From: Fructobacillus evanidus
GTDB lineage: Bacteria > Bacillota > Bacilli > Lactobacillales > Lactobacillaceae
Length of the DNA stretch: 64,000 nt
Direction: 5' to 3'
Assembly: GCF_963580165.1 (NCBI RefSeq)
Contig: NZ_CAUZLM010000002.1
Location: 1-64,000, forward strand
Below are positions 49,846 to 58,044 of this stretch, one piece after another. Made by a program: the position numbers and the translations under genes. How positions within the stretch are numbered: position 1 is the first letter of the stretch; each line of letters begins with the position of its first letter. The notes below the pieces were generated by a model. That model saw nothing but the letters and a program-made list of their open reading frames with translations. It made no database searches and was not told the origin of the DNA.

Positions 49846-51527
49846 TGTCAACAGTTGATATTAAGGAAAACGAAGTTGGCGTTTACGCCCTTGGTGGACT
49901 TGGCGAAATTGGAAAAAACACGTATGGAATCCAATACCAGGACGAAATTATCGTCGTGGATGCCGGAATTAAGTTTCCGGAGGATTCTCTTTTAGGAATT
50001 GACTATGTCATTCCAGACTACTCGTACTTAGTCGAAAACATTGACAAAGTAAAAGCTCTGGTGATCACCCACGGACACGAAGACCACATCGGGGCGATTG
50101 CTTACTTTTTACAGGCCGTCAATGTTCCAGTTTATGCCGGCCCACTGGCAATGGCTCTAATTCGTAACAAATTGGAAGAAAAGCAGCTTCTAAATCGTTC
50201 TGAACTCCACGAAATTACGGATGGGTCAGTCATTGAATTCGACCAAATGTCAGTTGAATTCATTCGTACCACCCACTCAATCCCAGACGTTTTTGCCGTT
50301 TCAGTCAAAACGCCCGTTGGAACGATTGTTGAAACCGGTGATTTCAAATTTGATTTGACACCAACCACCAAGCAAAAGCCCAACCTTTGGTCAATGGCTC
50401 GCACTGGTGAAGAAGGTGTCTTGTTATTGATGTCGGATTCGACCAACGCTGAACGACCCGAGTGGACAAAATCAGAAGCCTGGGTTGAAAAGACTGTTCA
50501 AAAGCTTTTTGAACAACTAAAGCATGGCCGCATTATCTTTGCTACTTTCGCTTCGAACATGAATCGAATCAAAATGGCAACGGATGCTGCCATTGCTCAC
50601 GGCCGTAAGATTGCCGTCTTCGGTCGGTCAATGGAATCAGCCATGACCAACGGACGGGCCCTTGGATACTTAAACATCCCAGACGATGCCCTGATTGAGC
50701 AGTCACAGATTAAAAATATCCCAGATGACGAACTTTTGATTCTTTCAACCGGATCACAGGGAGAATCAATGGCCGCCTTGGCGCGGATTGCTAATGGGAC
50801 TCACAAGCAAGTTCGCTTGAAGCCAAACGATAATGTTATCTTCTCTTCTTCCCCAATTCCTGGGAACACAGCCTCTGTTAACGCTGTGATTAACAAATTA
50901 GAAGAAGGTGGCGCCAACGTCATTCATGGTAAGTTAAACAATATTCACACTTCTGGTCACGGTGGCCAAGAAGAACAAAAGTTAATGTTGTCATTAATGA
51001 AGCCTGAATACTTTATGCCTGTCCACGGTGAATACCGGATGCTTAAAGTTCATGCTGGCCTAGCCGAAGAACTTGATATTCCAAAAGACCATACCTTTAT
51101 CCTGGAAAACGGTGATGTCCTCGCCCTTGATGGTGTTAACCCACCACGAATTGCTGGACACTTCCCTGCCGAAGATACTTATATCGATGGTTCAGGAATC
51201 GGTGATATCGGTTCAATCGTTTTGCACGATCGCTTGAAACTGTCACAAGATGGTTTGGTTATCGTCACAGCCACAATTGACTTAAAGAAGAAGGAAATCC
51301 TGTCTGGACCCGATATCTTGTCTCGTGGTTTTGTTTACATGCGTGAATCTGGTGACCTCATTAATGACGGTCGTCATGTCATTTTCAATACGATTCGTAA
51401 GGCAATGTCTGCAAAGAATGCTAGCGAATCCGATATTCGTCAGGCTATTATCGATGACCTGGCCAAGTATTTGCATAAAGAAACGGCTCGTAAGCCAATG
51501 ATTTTGCCAATGCTGATTATGATTTAA
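49845..51527 (+). CDS. rnjA: Ribonuclease J1
   Basis: The 560-residue metallo-beta-lactamase/beta-CASP nuclease has both endo- and 5'-3' exo-activity and is central to mRNA decay and rRNA maturation. VYALGGLGEIGKNTY opens the protein; THGHEDHIGA holds the zinc ligands; SDSTNAERPEWTKSE and HTSGHGGQEEQKLML are beta-CASP/RNase J motifs. It is translated in overlap with rpoY and ends in a strong terminator. Only one RNase J is seen here; RnjB, if present, is elsewhere. Confidence 0.95.
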   Translation: MSTVDIKENEVGVYALGGLGEIGKNTYGIQYQDEIIVVDAGIKFPEDSLLGIDYVIPDYSYLVENIDKVKALVITHGHEDHIGAIAYFLQAVNVPVYAGPLAMALIRNKLEEKQLLNRSELHEITDGSVIEFDQMSVEFIRTTHSIPDVFAVSVKTPVGTIVETGDFKFDLTPTTKQKPNLWSMARTGEEGVLLLMSDSTNAERPEWTKSEAWVEKTVQKLFEQLKHGRIIFATFASNMNRIKMATDAAIAHGRKIAVFGRSMESAMTNGRALGYLNIPDDALIEQSQIKNIPDDELLILSTGSQGESMAALARIANGTHKQVRLKPNDNVIFSSSPIPGNTASVNAVINKLEEGGANVIHGKLNNIHTSGHGGQEEQKLMLSLMKPEYFMPVHGEYRMLKVHAGLAEELDIPKDHTFILENGDVLALDGVNPPRIAGHFPAEDTYIDGSGIGDIGSIVLHDRLKLSQDGLVIVTATIDLKKKEILSGPDILSRGFVYMRESGDLINDGRHVIFNTIRKAMSAKNASESDIRQAIIDDLAKYLHKETARKPMILPMLIMI

Positions 51528-51536
51528 GAAAAATAG

Positions 51537-51576
51537 AAAACGTCTAAATGATTTTTATCGTTTAGACGTTTTTTTC
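51537..51576 (+). terminator. Terminator of rpoY-rnjA
   Basis: AAAACGTCTAAA and TTTAGACGTTTTTTT arms; strong, with T run on the plus strand. Confidence 0.92.
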
Positions 51577-51682
51577 ATTCTAAAATCTGCTATTATTAAA
51601 GGGTATCGTTAACATTTTATTTGTGCTTTTACTTGTTTAACGATTGATTATCCGTTTCTATCCCAAAAAGGAGCTTTAAGAG

Positions 51683-53200
51683 ATGACAGAACGCAAGATT
51701 CCGGCGATTATGGGCACACAACACCCTGATAACGCCAACGCCCCCTTCTGGGACACCGCGCAACAACCTTTCATCAGTGCTTATCGTGAAACTGATGAAG
51801 CCTTTCAAAACTACCAGGCCCTCGATGTTGATGAATACATGTGGGACTGGGAAGGAAAGCACGCCGATGCGGCCGTCATTGACCGCCTTTTTTCAACCCA
51901 CTATGAGTACTTTAAGGAACACCAACTTGGTCGTGACAAGTTTTTGACCTTCCGTTTCCCAAATATTTGGGAAGAAAAAGGCTACAACTTAATGCAAGCC
52001 ATGACGGCCTTTTTAAGTTCCGAAGACTTTGCCAATGACCTTGGCTTTGACCAACGTCCGTTGTTTGAAGCCATTTTGCCAATGGCCCAGCGTGCCGATC
52101 AAATCATTGAAATGCAGCTTTTGTTTGAAAAGCTGGCCCAGTTCAAGGATGCGACCTTTACACCAACAGAAGACAACAAGGCCTACATCGAGATGATTCC
52201 ACTCTTTGAAGACTTTGAAACCCAATACCATGCACCAGAAATCTTGAAGGAATACTTGAACCTTCATGAGGAACACTTTGGCTTCCGACCAAAGTACTTA
52301 CGTGTCTTCTTGGCCGGTTCTGATTCTGCCCTTTCAGCCGGCTTTATGTCCTCAATTATCGGAAATAAGTTAGCCTTAGCACGCTTGCACCAATTTGCCG
52401 AAGAAGAAGGCATTGCTATTTATCCAATTTCCGGAACCGGGTCTGCCATCTTCCGTGGTGGCCTCTCACCTCGTCGCGTCAAGCGCTATGTTCGCGAATT
52501 CCCTGGTGTCAGAACGGCAACGGTCCAATCAGCGTTCCGTTACGACTTTTCAATTGACGAAACAAAGGCCGGTATCAAGTACTTGAAGGAAGAATTACCA
52601 AAGGCAAAGCCATTGGTCATTAGCGATGAAGACGAAGCCATTCTTTCCGATATCGCCCAAAAATCAGCAACCTTCTACCAAGAAACACTCGAACAGTTGG
52701 TCCCTGACGTCCAGCCAATCTTCAAGGCCTTCCCAAAGCGTCGTGACCGTCGTCAGCACGTTGGGGTCTTAGGCTATTCCCGTTCAGTTGATAACATCGA
52801 GTTACCTCGGGCCATCAACTTTACCGGCGCCTTCTACTCAATCGGTGTGCCGCCTGAATTTATCGGCTTCGGCCGGGCATACGCGAGCCTCAACGAGGAG
52901 CAGTTGGCTGTCTTGAACCGCTATTACCCAAGCATGCGCGCTGATTTTGCGGAATTAGCCCACTATGTCAACTGGGATGCCCTCCAGGTTTTGAAGACAC
53001 AAAGTCCTGCCTGGCAAGAAGTCGAAGAAGATATCGTTATCCTAAAGGATGCCTTTGACCTCCACGTTGGCCCAGAAACAATGGCTGAGCAACAACACGC
53101 CGAGATCGCCCTCCAAGTCGTTGAATTCAAGGAAGGCGCTTCCGTTGCTATTACCGCCTTGATTAACCGCATGGCCCAATTGCGTCATTTCTTAGGTTAA
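51683..53200 (+). CDS. ppcA: Archaeal-type phosphoenolpyruvate carboxylase
   Basis: The 505-residue enzyme fixes bicarbonate onto phosphoenolpyruvate to give oxaloacetate. The length and the opening IPAIMGTQHPDNANAPFWD are those of the short archaeal PpcA family, not the 900-residue bacterial Ppc. FRFPNIWEEKGYNLMQAM, GSDSALSAGFMSSI, and the phosphate-binding SGTGSAIFRGGLSPRRV are family motifs. Among bacteria this type is known from Leuconostoc, Oenococcus and a few clostridia, which supports the assignment of the window. AAGGAG lies upstream of the ATG. The gene ends just before a relic of an insertion sequence. Confidence 0.95.
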   Translation: MTERKIPAIMGTQHPDNANAPFWDTAQQPFISAYRETDEAFQNYQALDVDEYMWDWEGKHADAAVIDRLFSTHYEYFKEHQLGRDKFLTFRFPNIWEEKGYNLMQAMTAFLSSEDFANDLGFDQRPLFEAILPMAQRADQIIEMQLLFEKLAQFKDATFTPTEDNKAYIEMIPLFEDFETQYHAPEILKEYLNLHEEHFGFRPKYLRVFLAGSDSALSAGFMSSIIGNKLALARLHQFAEEEGIAIYPISGTGSAIFRGGLSPRRVKRYVREFPGVRTATVQSAFRYDFSIDETKAGIKYLKEELPKAKPLVISDEDEAILSDIAQKSATFYQETLEQLVPDVQPIFKAFPKRRDRRQHVGVLGYSRSVDNIELPRAINFTGAFYSIGVPPEFIGFGRAYASLNEEQLAVLNRYYPSMRADFAELAHYVNWDALQVLKTQSPAWQEVEEDIVILKDAFDLHVGPETMAEQQHAEIALQVVEFKEGASVAITALINRMAQLRHFLG

Positions 53201-53243
53201 GCCAAGCAATTAGAAAACAATCATCAAAAAGACAAACTTCAGT

Positions 53244-53322
53244 GATATGAACCCCAAATTAGGACATGTCATTGAGCAGCCTTTAGGACTGACGCCCGAT
53301 ATTCAATCGGCGTCAGTCCTTT
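53244..53322 (-). mobile_element. Relic of an IS3-family element: one inverted repeat and the last 18 codons of its transposase
   Basis: On the minus strand the bases 53269-53322 read KGLTPIEYRASVLKAAQ and stop, a typical OrfB C-terminus of IS3-family (IS150-like) elements. After the stop comes TGTCCTAATTTGGGGTTCAT (53248-53267), which resembles the terminal inverted repeat of this family. Upstream of the fragment the frame closes at once and no other transposase sequence exists, so only the right end is left after a deletion. Confidence 0.7.
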
Positions 53323-53324
53323 TT
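53285..53324 (+). terminator. ppcA terminator formed by the IS relic
   Basis: AGGACTGACGCC-CGAT and ATCGGCGTCAGTCCTTTTT fold into a 17-bp stem with one bulge and a 5-nt loop. All stem bases lie inside the old transposase codons. Confidence 0.85.
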
Positions 53325-53407
53325 AATTGCTCGTCACTTCGTCATGCCAGAAGACGTGGCGCAACACAATTGTCAAGAAAAAATCGTCACCAACCCTGAT
53401 TTTCTGC

Positions 53408-53484
53408 TATAATCGACGTATTCTGACAAATTCGAAATGATACCCGTCATTTGGGTATCCGGCATGCGCTGGCATGCCTTTTTT
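53408..53484 (+). ncRNA. Short two-hairpin transcript: small RNA or leader attenuator
   Basis: An extended -10 (TGC-TATAAT, 53408-53413) is followed from about 53420 by a 65-nt segment: GATACCC/GGGTATC hairpin (53439-53459), then GGCATGC-GCTG-GCATGCC and six T (53461-53484), a perfect terminator. AAATGA (53435-53440) can instead pair with TCATTT (53447-53452), a fold exclusive with the first hairpin. It precedes the lipid-kinase-like gene by 25 nt. Confidence 0.6.
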
Positions 53485-53509
53485 AACGACATAGCAAAGA
53501 CTTAAGATT

Positions 53510-54403
53510 ATGACATCAGCACACTTTATTATTGATACAACCTTGATTCGCCAAAAAGATCTAGGGGCCTTGGATCAAATTCAAGGTCAATTGACAGCCG
53601 CCCAGGCGGTGACAAGCTTTCAAAAGGCATCGACGCAAAACCCAGTCTATAACCTCGCCCGGAAAGTCGCTAAGACCATGCAGACAGAAGAAGTCCTGCC
53701 AATCGTCGTCATTGGTAATCCAGCTTCCTTGAATGCAACTCTGGCTGCAATTTTAGACTTTGACGATACCCTGCGCTGGCCACTTTTGCTCATCAACTGG
53801 AACGATAAAAGCCACTCAACAAATCGTCTGGTGAATCAAATTTTAACTTCCTTAAGCAACCAAACTATCCGGCAAGCTCCTCTGGGACTAGTGACTGGCT
53901 CTGTTCCAAAGCAAGGCAAGCAATACTTCTTGGATAGCTTTCAGGTTGGCCCTGATTTTTCAGCCATTTTACCCAAGTTCAATCAAAAATTTGCTTGGAA
54001 GCATGCCTTTCATCAAATGTTTTCTTTCTGGGGCCAGGCCTCACGCAACCAAAATAAAATCAGCTTCTCCTGGACCCTTCGTTTTGCCCATACCTACCAA
54101 AACCATTCCAAGACGCTCGGTTTACAAATTATTCTGGGCCAAGATGGTATCGCGGCCGAAATTCGGCTGGTGAACCAACTTCCCTGGCCACAAATCATGC
54201 TGACTTATCTGCGTGGTAAAAAAGGCGTGGAGAATCCTAGTCGAAAGGGCTTTACCACCATTCCGCTAATGATTCCTGCCGATTTTCATATCCAAGATAT
54301 TCAGTCGGTCAAAACCGATGGCCGTCTCCTGCAATCCGGTGCCTATTCCTTCACCATGACGATTGCGGGAACCTACCCCATCATGAAAGTTAGCGAAAAC
54401 TAA
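53510..54403 (+). CDS. Divergent diacylglycerol-kinase-like protein
   Basis: The 297-residue cytosolic protein has a layout like the lipid kinase (YegS/DgkB) family: a first lobe ending in VVIGNPASLNATLAAILD, where active kinases have a GGDGT(L/I)NE loop, then APLGLVTGSV in place of the LGxxPxGTGND segment, then a beta-rich second lobe. The nucleotide-binding Gly-Asp-Gly-Thr is missing, so catalysis is doubtful; a binding role or a very remote relative are alternatives. There is no clear ribosome site before the ATG, and a terminator hairpin stands between the nearest promoter and the gene. Confidence 0.55.
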   Translation: MTSAHFIIDTTLIRQKDLGALDQIQGQLTAAQAVTSFQKASTQNPVYNLARKVAKTMQTEEVLPIVVIGNPASLNATLAAILDFDDTLRWPLLLINWNDKSHSTNRLVNQILTSLSNQTIRQAPLGLVTGSVPKQGKQYFLDSFQVGPDFSAILPKFNQKFAWKHAFHQMFSFWGQASRNQNKISFSWTLRFAHTYQNHSKTLGLQIILGQDGIAAEIRLVNQLPWPQIMLTYLRGKKGVENPSRKGFTTIPLMIPADFHIQDIQSVKTDGRLLQSGAYSFTMTIAGTYPIMKVSEN

Positions 54404-54416
54404 TCAACACAAATGA

Positions 54417-54456
54417 AAAGACCTGGATGCGTCCTTCGACGGCATTCAGGTCTTTT
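54417..54456 (+). terminator. Bidirectional terminator between the lipid-kinase-like gene and metK
   Basis: AAAAGACCTGGATGC and GCATTCAGGTCTTTT arms around an 11-nt loop, between convergent genes. Confidence 0.9.
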
Positions 54457-54500
54457 GTTCGTTTGTATGATGGTTCTGATTTTTCCTAAGGGAAATTAGC

Positions 54501-55658
54501 TTACAATTCCGCCTTGATTTGGTCAACCTGGTCCAACTTTTCCCATGGCAAGTCCAAATCAGGACGACCAAAGTGGCCATAAGCAGCTGTTTGCTTGTAG
54601 ATTGGGCGACGAAGGTCTAGGCTGTTAATGATTGACAAGGGACGGAAATCAAAGAGCTTCTCAACGATGGCTTCAATCTTGTCCTCTGAGACTTTAGCGG
54701 TCCCAAAAGTTTCAATATTCAATGAAACCGGCTTGGCGACACCAATCGCATAGGCTACCTGGAGCTCAATTTTGTCGGCCAAGCCAGCAGCAACCAAGTT
54801 CTTCGCCACATAGCGAGCATAGTAAGCAGCTGACCGATCAACCTTGGTTGCATCCTTTCCTGAGAAAGCGCCACCACCGTGGTGGGCTGCCCCACCATAA
54901 GTATCGACGATAATCTTCCGACCAGTCAAACCAGAATCAGCTTGAGGGCCACCTAAGACAAAGCGGCCGGATGGATTAATGTAATACTTCGTTTGGTCAT
55001 CAACCAAATTAGCAGGCAAAACAGGGTCAATCACAAACTTTTTAATATCAGCACGCAATTGTTCCAATGTTACTTCTGCATCATGCTGAGTTGACAAGAC
55101 AACGGCAGCAATTCGCTTAACCTGGCCATCATCCGTTAATTCCAACGTTACTTCACCCTTGGCATCCGGACGCAAGTAGGTCAATTCTTGGTCATTTCGT
55201 ACCTGACGAATTTTACGCATTAACTGGTGGGACAAGTCCAAAGCCAATGGCAAATAATCAGCCGTTTCGTTGGTTGCATAACCAAAGACCATTCCTTGGT
55301 CACCGGCGCCTAATTGGTCAGGATCATCTTCGGCAGCATCAACAGCTTGGGCAATATCGGGTGATTGTTCCACAATCTTGTTAGAAACATTGATGGAATC
55401 AGCTGAAAAGCCAAATTCCGGCTTGTCATAGCCGATAGACTTAATCGTATCAACGGCAATTTGACGGACGTTCACATAGGCAGTCGTAGACAACTCGCCA
55501 AAAATGGAAACATCCCCCGTTGACGTCGTCACTTCGATTGCGGCCCGAGCCTTTGGGTCTTCTGTCAATACAGCATCCAAAATCGCATCGGCGATTTGGT
55601 CCGCCACCTTATCCGGGTGCCCATTGGCGACTGATTCAGCAGTAAAAAATTTTGTCAT
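54501..55658 (-). CDS. metK: S-adenosylmethionine synthetase
   Basis: The 385-residue enzyme makes SAM from methionine and ATP. Motifs: FTAESVANGHPDKVADQI, GAGDQGMVFGYATNET, GGPQADSGLTGRKIIVDTYGG and GGGAFSGKDATKVDRSAAY. The frame extends 10 codons upstream, but AAAGGAGAAAAAG and the family start (MTKFFTAESV) support 55658. The leader holds an S-box-like SAM aptamer followed by a terminator hairpin, so the product should switch off its own synthesis. Confidence 0.95.
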   Translation of the reverse strand: MTKFFTAESVANGHPDKVADQIADAILDAVLTEDPKARAAIEVTTSTGDVSIFGELSTTAYVNVRQIAVDTIKSIGYDKPEFGFSADSINVSNKIVEQSPDIAQAVDAAEDDPDQLGAGDQGMVFGYATNETADYLPLALDLSHQLMRKIRQVRNDQELTYLRPDAKGEVTLELTDDGQVKRIAAVVLSTQHDAEVTLEQLRADIKKFVIDPVLPANLVDDQTKYYINPSGRFVLGGPQADSGLTGRKIIVDTYGGAAHHGGGAFSGKDATKVDRSAAYYARYVAKNLVAAGLADKIELQVAYAIGVAKPVSLNIETFGTAKVSEDKIEAIVEKLFDFRPLSIINSLDLRRPIYKQTAAYGHFGRPDLDLPWEKLDQVDQIKAEL

Positions 55659-55698
55659 TTTCTTTTTCTCCTTTAAATTAACTAACAATTAAGAGACA

Positions 55699-55732
55699 AA
55701 AGAAAAGCGCCTTGGACAACCCAAAGCGCTTT
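55699..55732 (-). terminator. Riboswitch-controlled terminator in the metK leader
   Basis: AAAGCGCTTTGG-GTTGT-CCAAGGCGCTTT then TCTTTT on the minus strand, between aptamer and metK ribosome site. Confidence 0.85.
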
Positions 55733-55740
55733 GCAAGTTG

Positions 55741-55821
55741 CCTATCTTACAGAATTACCACCGTGCGAATGCCGGTTGGTGCAGGTTCACCGTGCTGTAT
55801 CACTTCCCTGCTCTTGATAGT
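55741..55821 (-). promoter_or_regulatory. S-box-like SAM riboswitch aptamer upstream of metK
   Basis: Minus strand: CTATC and GATAG close P1; TATCAAGAG begins the aptamer as in S-box RNAs; GCAGG pairs with CCTGC (P2) with an inner GTG/CAC tip; ACCAACCGGC with the matching CGGTGGTAATTC form P3 and the conserved GGTGCTAATTC-like segment. The usual P4 hairpin seems reduced or missing (TTCTGTAAGATAG), making an aptamer of only about 80 nt. It is not the SMK box common in other lactic acid bacteria. Confidence 0.75.
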
Positions 55822-55839
55822 TATGTAATTTATAATTTA

Positions 55840-55858
55840 TATTCTACATGATAGAATA
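55840..55858. promoter_or_regulatory. Inverted repeat between divergent metK and membrane-protein genes
   Basis: TATTCTA-CATGA-TAGAATA, a perfect 7-bp dyad in the shared promoter region; it contains a TAGAAT -10-like box for the plus-strand gene. Confidence 0.4.
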
Positions 55859-55887
55859 AGAAATAGCAATTGACTTTCGAGGTTCTG

Positions 55888-56766
55888 ATGACAAAAGAAA
55901 ATGAAACAACCAATCCTGACCAACAAACCAGCACGCCACTCGATGGCGCAACTGACGAACCGCTCCAGGAAAAAACAGCCGACTTCTTCTCTCGGTCACA
56001 ACGACGGCAAGAACAACAGCACCAGCAGCAACAAGCTAGCCAGGCCCAAGTCGCTGCTTTACCAACACCCCATCGCTATACGGTTCCAGCGATTGCAGTT
56101 GGTCTGAACATTATCTGGTGGCAACAACCCCTGATCTACCACCAGGTTTGGCAAAACGCCGGTAACTGGCAGATTTGGTCCCTAATCGCCTATTCAATCT
56201 TTTCTGCGATTGCCTTGGGCTTCCTCGTTAAAACCCGGTTTGCCAAGGCCGACTGGCGCGTTTGGGCTTCCTTAGCTGCTTCTCTAATCGTGATTTTTAA
56301 CTCGCAATTACGGTCACGTTTTGAAGTCTTAGCTCTCCTCTTGCTCTTTATCTGCTTCTTGCTGATTTTACCCTTCCGGGCCTTTCAGTTGAAGAACCCG
56401 CTTGGCTTAGCCGGCTTAAGTATCTTGCTCACCTTTTCGGTGCCAATTTGCATCAACTACCTGGCTAACAACTATGTCGAACCTGATTTTTTGAAGCAAT
56501 CATGGCTATTAGTCTTTGCCACCGCCTTTTACTTCACGCCCCTCTTCCTGCCAACAGCTAAGGGGCGAAAATTAGGACTCATAACCGGGCCGCTTTTTAT
56601 CCTGGCCACCCTCATCTTGGAAGGCTTCTCACCAATTGCCTTTCTCACCATCGCTGTCGCCTTGGCCGCCTACTGTTTAACCTTTGTCCGGCCATTAACC
56701 TATCAAATTCAACCTCTAGCAGCCATTCTGGGACTGATTATTACCGTGATGGTCTATTATCATTAA
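55888..56766 (+). CDS. Hypothetical membrane protein with charged, Gln-rich N-terminus
   Basis: 292 residues from the ATG at 55888 (GAGG 5-6 nt upstream; a TTG six codons earlier is less likely). The first 65 residues are hydrophilic, with a run of Gln, Arg and Glu (SRRQEQQHQQQQ-like). The remainder has about nine hydrophobic helices. No conserved motif or family is recognised, and there is no transporter signature. The gene diverges from metK, sharing its promoter region, and has its own terminator. Confidence 0.75.
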   Translation: MTKENETTNPDQQTSTPLDGATDEPLQEKTADFFSRSQRRQEQQHQQQQASQAQVAALPTPHRYTVPAIAVGLNIIWWQQPLIYHQVWQNAGNWQIWSLIAYSIFSAIALGFLVKTRFAKADWRVWASLAASLIVIFNSQLRSRFEVLALLLLFICFLLILPFRAFQLKNPLGLAGLSILLTFSVPICINYLANNYVEPDFLKQSWLLVFATAFYFTPLFLPTAKGRKLGLITGPLFILATLILEGFSPIAFLTIAVALAAYCLTFVRPLTYQIQPLAAILGLIITVMVYYH

Positions 56767-56771
56767 GATAC

Positions 56772-56805
56772 AAAAAAACGCTTAGAAGCGATTCTAAGCG
56801 TTTTT
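56772..56805 (+). terminator. Bidirectional terminator between the membrane protein and camS
   Basis: AAAAAACGCTTAGAA-GCGA-TTCTAAGCGTTTTT, near-perfect and symmetrical between convergent genes. Confidence 0.92.
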
Positions 56806-56820
56806 AATTTGCAATCAAAC

Positions 56821-57966
56821 TTATTGATCCAATTTTGTAATCGTATAGGACTTGTCGTCGGCCTTACGAACAAGCAAAGCTTGAATCTCGTTTGCCGTTT
56901 GAATCTTGATTTGTACAGGAGCTGATGAAGGTAAGAACTTCATAGCAGATGTGGCCACATAGTTCGAGAAAGCTTCGATTTCAGTTGGTGAATAGAACTG
57001 CGTTGTTACCGTAACATTCATGGAAGACAACTTATTATTCGTAAACTTAGCAGAAGCTGTTGCCCCAGCAATGTTTGGGAAAAAGTTCGAAATATCCGTC
57101 TTGAAGTTATTAAAGCCAGTATTTTCATCAGATCCAAGGCTCGAAGTATCATCCGATTCCTTTGGCAGAACAATCGACTTTTCGTTGATATCTGACCAAT
57201 CACCGATATCAGTACCTGATTTTGAGGTCGCTTCCGCATAGAAAGAACCTGGCGCCAATGAGTCCTGAGAAGCAGTATCATACATGGCCAATACGATTGG
57301 AATGTTCTTGCCAACACCCTGTTGCTCACGAATCGTTTTGATCAACTTCGGAGCAATCTTTTGGCCGTAGGCAATTCGATCCTTATCTGAAATCGTCTGG
57401 TAATAGGTCGTACCATACTGTTCTTTTTGGTAGGCATCCTGACTATTCATCGCCACACCAACAACCATTCCGGCTAATTGCAGGTTATTACCACTCTTGG
57501 TCATGAAATCTTGTTCAGTCAACGTTTGAACGTAAATTGGATTTCTTGAGCTATCCGTCTTGCCGTTATCCTTTGGATTCAAACCAGTCGAGTTACTATC
57601 CGTTTGGCGGGCTAAGAGGCCATTGACCGTATCAGAGTCAAGATACTGACCTTCTTGGAAGATATAACGCCCAGTCTTGAAGTGTGACTTCGACAAATTC
57701 AACAATGAAGTTTCAAAATCTTGAACATCCAAAGAATTGTTCAAAGACGTTGCAGTAATTCCGCGAGCGGCTGAAGTCAAGTAATGACCATCCTTGATGA
57801 CTGTCTGGTAATCCCCTGCAGAACTTTGCGTTAACTGAACGCCCTTGGTTTTGGAAACACTGGGTGTGACCGAAGCGATATTAATAAAGTAAAAAAAGGC
57901 TCCTAAAATAATCAGAAGCACGAGGCCGATTAGGATATAACCCCGCTTTGAAATCCGTTTTAACAT
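56821..57966 (-). CDS. camS: CamS-family protein without lipobox
   Basis: The 381-residue protein matches the CamS (sex-pheromone precursor, YerH) family: TSAARGITATSLNNSLDVQDFETSLLNLS, YIFQEGQYL, PIYVQTLTEQDF, LAGMVVGVAMNSQ. Family members are normally lipoproteins with a Cys at the lipobox. Here the N-terminal hydrophobic segment (ILIGLVLLIILGAFFYFINIASV) has no Cys, so the protein should be a single-pass membrane protein or be cleaved by signal peptidase I, and it would not yield the classic lipopeptide pheromone. GAGGAAG precedes the ATG. It follows ligA, as in Bacillus (pcrA-ligA-yerH). Confidence 0.9.
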   Translation of the reverse strand: MLKRISKRGYILIGLVLLIILGAFFYFINIASVTPSVSKTKGVQLTQSSAGDYQTVIKDGHYLTSAARGITATSLNNSLDVQDFETSLLNLSKSHFKTGRYIFQEGQYLDSDTVNGLLARQTDSNSTGLNPKDNGKTDSSRNPIYVQTLTEQDFMTKSGNNLQLAGMVVGVAMNSQDAYQKEQYGTTYYQTISDKDRIAYGQKIAPKLIKTIREQQGVGKNIPIVLAMYDTASQDSLAPGSFYAEATSKSGTDIGDWSDINEKSIVLPKESDDTSSLGSDENTGFNNFKTDISNFFPNIAGATASAKFTNNKLSSMNVTVTTQFYSPTEIEAFSNYVATSAMKFLPSSAPVQIKIQTANEIQALLVRKADDKSYTITKLDQ

Positions 57967-58044
57967 TGTTCTTCCTCTTTGACATCTTGGCTGAAAACAC
58001 CAAGTACAACCACCGGTAAGTTTTCCTTACCGTGACCGACTGCT

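Noticed and set aside
55741..55835. SMK (SAM-III) box before metK
   Set aside because: The sequence fits S-box hallmarks and shows no SMK core overlapping the ribosome site.
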